Shown piece after piece: positions 57,972 to 61,274 of a stretch of DNA of 61,274 nucleotides (position 1 is its first letter; every line of letters starts with the position of its first letter). The notes under the pieces are model-generated. The model did not search any database. It was not told the origin of the DNA and saw only the letters and a program-made list of their open reading frames with translations. Made by a program: the position numbers and the translations under genes. This DNA is from Rhypophila decipiens (taxonomy: Eukaryota; Ascomycota; Sordariomycetes; Sordariales; Naviculisporaceae), in the NCBI GenBank assembly GCA_033297075.1, contig MU858260.1, positions 1-61,274 on the forward strand, read 5' to 3'.

Positions 57972-59127
57972 CCAGGGTGGGCCATCAATCAATCAACGTC
58001 AACATCACCTCGACGTTGATGGAGTTGACGCTTTACGTAAGCATATCAGCAGTTGATTGAGTCAACGGCAGGTAATTATTGATTGAATTGACGTTGATTG
58101 AAGCCGTTGAAAGCCCCCTGCAGTTATTACCTAATCGTCCGTCCCGTTGTCAAAACCCTGAGCTTCTTCTACCTTGAGCAGCTTCTCTAGCCAGCCATCA
58201 TCTGTCAACACCTCGTCTAAACCCTCGATAAGGCCGGCGCGTAGCCACGATCTTAAGACCTGAATAAGCCCTATCGTACTCGCGTCGAGCCGGCTGCGCA
58301 AGGGCGTCACCATCAACCCAACAGCGGAAAAAAGTCTCTCGCATTCTGCGCTCATAGCCGGCACTGTCATGACGTCCAGTGCCATCCGTGATAAACGAGG
58401 GTAATCTGTCACCTTACTGATCCAGTACTGAAGCGGATCTTCGATATCTGAGTCGGTAGCGCTCACATCTAACTGCCAACGGGCGTACTCATCCATCGTA
58501 GGCTGGCCAGAGGTGGTTTTCTGCGTTTTGGGTGCCCTTGTACTCATAGGAAGCCGGCCGAGACTCTTTTTTGCGGATACATGGCACACAGACCCATTTG
58601 CGCTCGGTAGTCGACTGTACGTCCAGCCCGTAATCCCATACCCAAGATCGCGTCTCGTTGTTTCGCTCCGAGAACAAGAAACCCTTGAAGATCTTGAAGA
58701 CGTGGCTCTCTTCTTCGGCTGTCAGATTCCCAGGTGTTGATGTAGTCGGTACCTCTTGTGCCATTTTTAACGTAGTAGCTGATAATGGTATTAATTGTTT
58801 TTTTTTAACACAGAATCTTTCAACGACGCGTTTACTTGACGAGTCGCTGGAGTGAAAATTTTATTGTTATTACATGTTAAGATATATAGCATTTTATATA
58901 GTCCTCTACGCTTAGCACTATCAAGAACTAACAGCTTATCACCCCATTTTGGTTGTGGGGAAAACCTCTGTCTAGCGTCAACGTCAATCAACGGCTTCAA
59001 TATATTGATGGCTTCTCGTGGATTGATTGATTAGGTAAGCGGTAGTTTCGTTGATTGACGTTGACGTTGATTGATTTCAATATATTGATCAACGTCGTTG
59101 AAGCCGTTGATTGATGGTCCACCCTGG
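57972..59127. mobile_element. Internally deleted hAT-type transposon
   Basis: Matching inverted ends: CCAGGGTGG at the left (57972 on) and CCACCCTGG at the right (to 59127). The similarity continues inward (GCCATCAATCAA versus ACCATCAATCAA read from each end). Subterminal zones about 57985-58110 and 58975-59105 are packed with TTGATTGA/GTTGA repeats in both orientations, typical of hAT transposase-binding regions. The interior carries the transposase remnant. No perfect 8-bp target duplication was found, so the insertion is old or the ends are misjudged by a base or two. Confidence 0.8.
58131..58764 (-). pseudogene. hAT transposase fragments (BED finger and dimerisation domain)
   Basis: On the minus strand, an ATG at 58764 opens a frame with a BED-type zinc finger (WVCVPCIRK, then NAENHLW). 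It overlaps and then gives way, in a second frame from about 58589, to DEYARWQ and the hAT C-terminal dimerisation region (LDVMTVPAMSAECERLFSA). The large catalytic middle of a normal hAT transposase is absent. The two ends are fused out of frame by a deletion. It cannot be an active transposase, though the element could be mobilised in trans. Confidence 0.8.
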
Positions 59128-60260
59128 TAAAGTGTCATATGATAGTGCCTAGGGCTTTGGTGGTCAATGAAGGGGCGTTGAAACAAACCAGCGGTACTTG
59201 AGTGAATCTTGGAATCTCGAATCGGCCTTCCGGTGACCGGAAAAACTCAATCATACAGAGAATGGTAGACCGGTCTGTGTAACGAGGTTAACATGGGCAC
59301 TGGCAAAGAACCGGCCAGTATTTGAAGAAATAATTACGTAGCTACTTTTCTTCTTTCATTGTTGATGGTTGTCTCTTTACGCTATTTCTGTTCCCCTGGA
59401 GCCGTGCCTATGTCCCCTTTTTACTTTGATGCGATGGGAATCAGGTGTCCCGCTCTTAAAACAAAGACAACCCATCAGCTTTGTTTCTTTATCGCTTCGG
59501 GCTTTGGGTGTGTTCTTTCATTTTCTTGCTTTTTGTTAATCCCCCCGGGAATTATTAGTAAGGCAGGAATTGCTTGAAGATCTCAACAAGCATCAGAGGG
59601 TAACAATGCCATTCTTTGAGCCGCTTTTCATAGTGCGTAACCATCATTAATATTTTGCGGCAAGTTGAATGTGAAAAAGCATTGGCTTGCTGGTGACAAG
59701 TGGATCGAAACCGGGGCCGCAACTGTATCGCGTGGCTGAACAATGTACACATACACGCACGAACAGATATCAAAAGATTGCCGGGCTAAAATCCGTAATT
59801 CGTACGGACGGCGGTGGAATGAGATTATGAGGCAGGGTAGAGCGGGCCACACCGAGAGCCGGTCACCAGTAGGCATCGTGCAGTGGACGTCGACCGATTC
59901 CCGCGGAGTGGGAGAAAATACTGGCCCAACGGACAGTCGGTCCCGGCGCAATCCAGAGATTGTCTTTTGAATGAACTAAGGGGTGAAAATTGTGCAATTA
60001 TGCGAAAAAAGAGATCGCCCACTTCTCCAAATCTTCAAGGCATAGGCGAATGTGTTTGAAACGGCACATGAAGTGCTTGCTGCTACAGAGTGGAACTTGA
60101 GCAGCGAACCCACAGCACAAGCAAAAGCAAAAGCAGAAGCGTGGTAGAAGCAGCAGCGGAGGGGATAACACACACAAGTGTTTCTAACAATGCCGGGAGA
60201 TGCTCAATGCCGGCGGAAAATGATAAGGAAAACACAAGCGCTGAAGAAGGCTTGTCTAGA
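59128..60260. other. Intergenic, no supported gene
   Basis: Short frames only between the hAT element and the tandem repeats. Confidence 0.5.
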
Positions 60261-61046
60261 GAGCTCAGTTATTTGATGTCATCATTGCTCCGTTCCCAGG
60301 CTTGCCTCTCTAAGGTTCTGATTCACTCGCTCAACATCTTTGCGATATCCGTAGTGGGATTCAGCAGTGGAATGAGATGAGCGTCACCGAGAACTTTACT
60401 TTCATGGCCCATCCGAACGCGGCATGAAATATCGAACAGAAAATGAAAATCCGGCCAGTGAGAGCTGAGTGCAATGTGTCATCATTGCTCTCATTCCATA
60501 CCTGCCTTTCAAGGGGGGCAGGCAATCAGTTAGGTTCTGTTTCCAGCTCTTCAGTGAAAACAGTAAAAAGACTTGAGGGAGAAAATATATCTTTCTACCC
60601 GACTACACCCATCCTAGATATTTTTAGAAGAAGAGAAAAGAAGAGGAAGAAGAGGAAAAAGGGAGCGCCAAGAATATATGCCTTTCCTAGTTGTGGCAAT
60701 TGTGGGTCCTGGAAAAAGTTAAAAAAGGTCGGTAAGAGCTCAGCATAATGTGTCATCATCGCTCTTATGGTATGCCTGCCTTTCAAGGAGGGAAGGCGAT
60801 CAGTTTGGTTCTGGCTCCGACTCCTCGACGCACAGGTCAACAAGAGAACGGTCGCCAAGAACATTAAAAAGGACGGAGGGAGAAAATATATCTCCATACC
60901 CGAACCCACCCAATTCACAAATTTGAGAAAGAGAGGAAGAAGGGAGGGCTAAGGTATTGGAAACGCAGTAGAATATATACCTTTCCAAGGATTGAAAATT
61001 GTGGGTCCTGCAGAAAGGTTAAAATATGGTCGGTGAGACCTCGGTT
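60261..61046. repeat. Diverged tandem repeats, about 200-300 bp units
   Basis: Three diverged copies share ordered landmarks: gtcatcattgctc (60278, 60478, and a variant at 60752), tgcctttcaagg or similar, and a ggttctg block. Copies 2 and 3 also share gagggagaaaatatatct and attgtgggtcctg followed by aaggttaaaa-type ends. The first interval is 200 bp and the second 274 bp, so copy 1 is shortened. No protein is encoded. Confidence 0.75.
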
Positions 61047-61101
61047 TACGTAGAGTTGTCAGGTAAGGTACTTCACGCCACAGCAGTTTAACGTGAGGTC
61101 T

Positions 61102-61274
61102 TGTTGGGATGAGGCACAGGCCAGTGCCCCACCCCAGAGGTCCACCGCACCACTAGTTATATAGGGCAGTCCTCTGATCTCCTGCTTTAGCTGCTGAAGA
61201 TAGGACGCTGAACACTTGGAGAACGCAACCTTCAAGGTGATCTGCTTATAAAATGAAAAGAGGCATCGGGTGAT
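61102..61274. other. Possible LTR edge
   Basis: The sequence from TGTTGGGATGAGG onwards, with a TATATAGGGC element about 55 bp in, resembles the start of a retrotransposon LTR. It is cut by the window end, so no second LTR, target duplication or internal region can be seen. Confidence 0.25.

Overview
This is about 61 kb of nuclear DNA from a filamentous ascomycete, most likely a Sordariomycete close to the Sordariales. Three things point there: genes carry short GT-AG introns (mostly 45-100 nt), a dispersed single 5S rRNA gene at 24813-24931 resembles the Neurospora type, and ATP synthase subunit 9 is nuclear-encoded. The left edge has two CCCTAA units and a short 22-bp minisatellite, and the right edge has diverged tandem repeats. 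The window may therefore be chromosome-end proximal, but this is not proven.

Left third (0-29 kb): a multi-membrane DUF3433-type protein; a secreted tyrosinase convergent with a feruloyl esterase; a secreted protein of unknown function; a Nudix hydrolase; a large HET-domain protein; a seven-exon LaeA-like methyltransferase; a RING-finger protein; an M20 amidohydrolase convergent with a secreted DUF1996 protein; an orphan protein (family A); the 5S rRNA gene; a 3-ketosphinganine reductase; a four-helix membrane protein; and a second tyrosinase.

Middle (29-50 kb): an AT-richer gene-free stretch; a six-exon RecQ helicase; directly behind it a truncated, frameshifted beta-lactamase-like hydrolase remnant; another four-helix membrane protein; a secreted protein of unknown function; an unknown fungal protein; a secreted PQQ-repeat (quinoprotein-like) protein; an APH/kinase-like phosphotransferase; about 3.3 kb with no convincing gene; and nuclear atp9.

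Right part (50-61 kb) looks decayed. It holds two frameshifted paralogues (B and C) of orphan A, an unknown minus-strand ORF with a probable 5' frame break, a NACHT/STAND (NLR-like) C-terminal remnant with two frameshifts, an internally deleted hAT transposon of about 1.15 kb, tandem repeats and a possible LTR edge. Long genes elsewhere in the window are intact, so the frameshifts here look biological rather than caused by poor sequence.

Themes: secreted plant-polymer or phenol enzymes (esterase, two tyrosinases, quinoprotein-like protein) sit among housekeeping genes (RecQ, atp9, sphingolipid reductase) and non-self-recognition-type genes (HET, STAND remnant). The most novel item is the A/B/C orphan family, whose three members share motifs, architecture and TATA placement. 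All gene models were spliced by eye, and all family names come from motif recognition without database searches.
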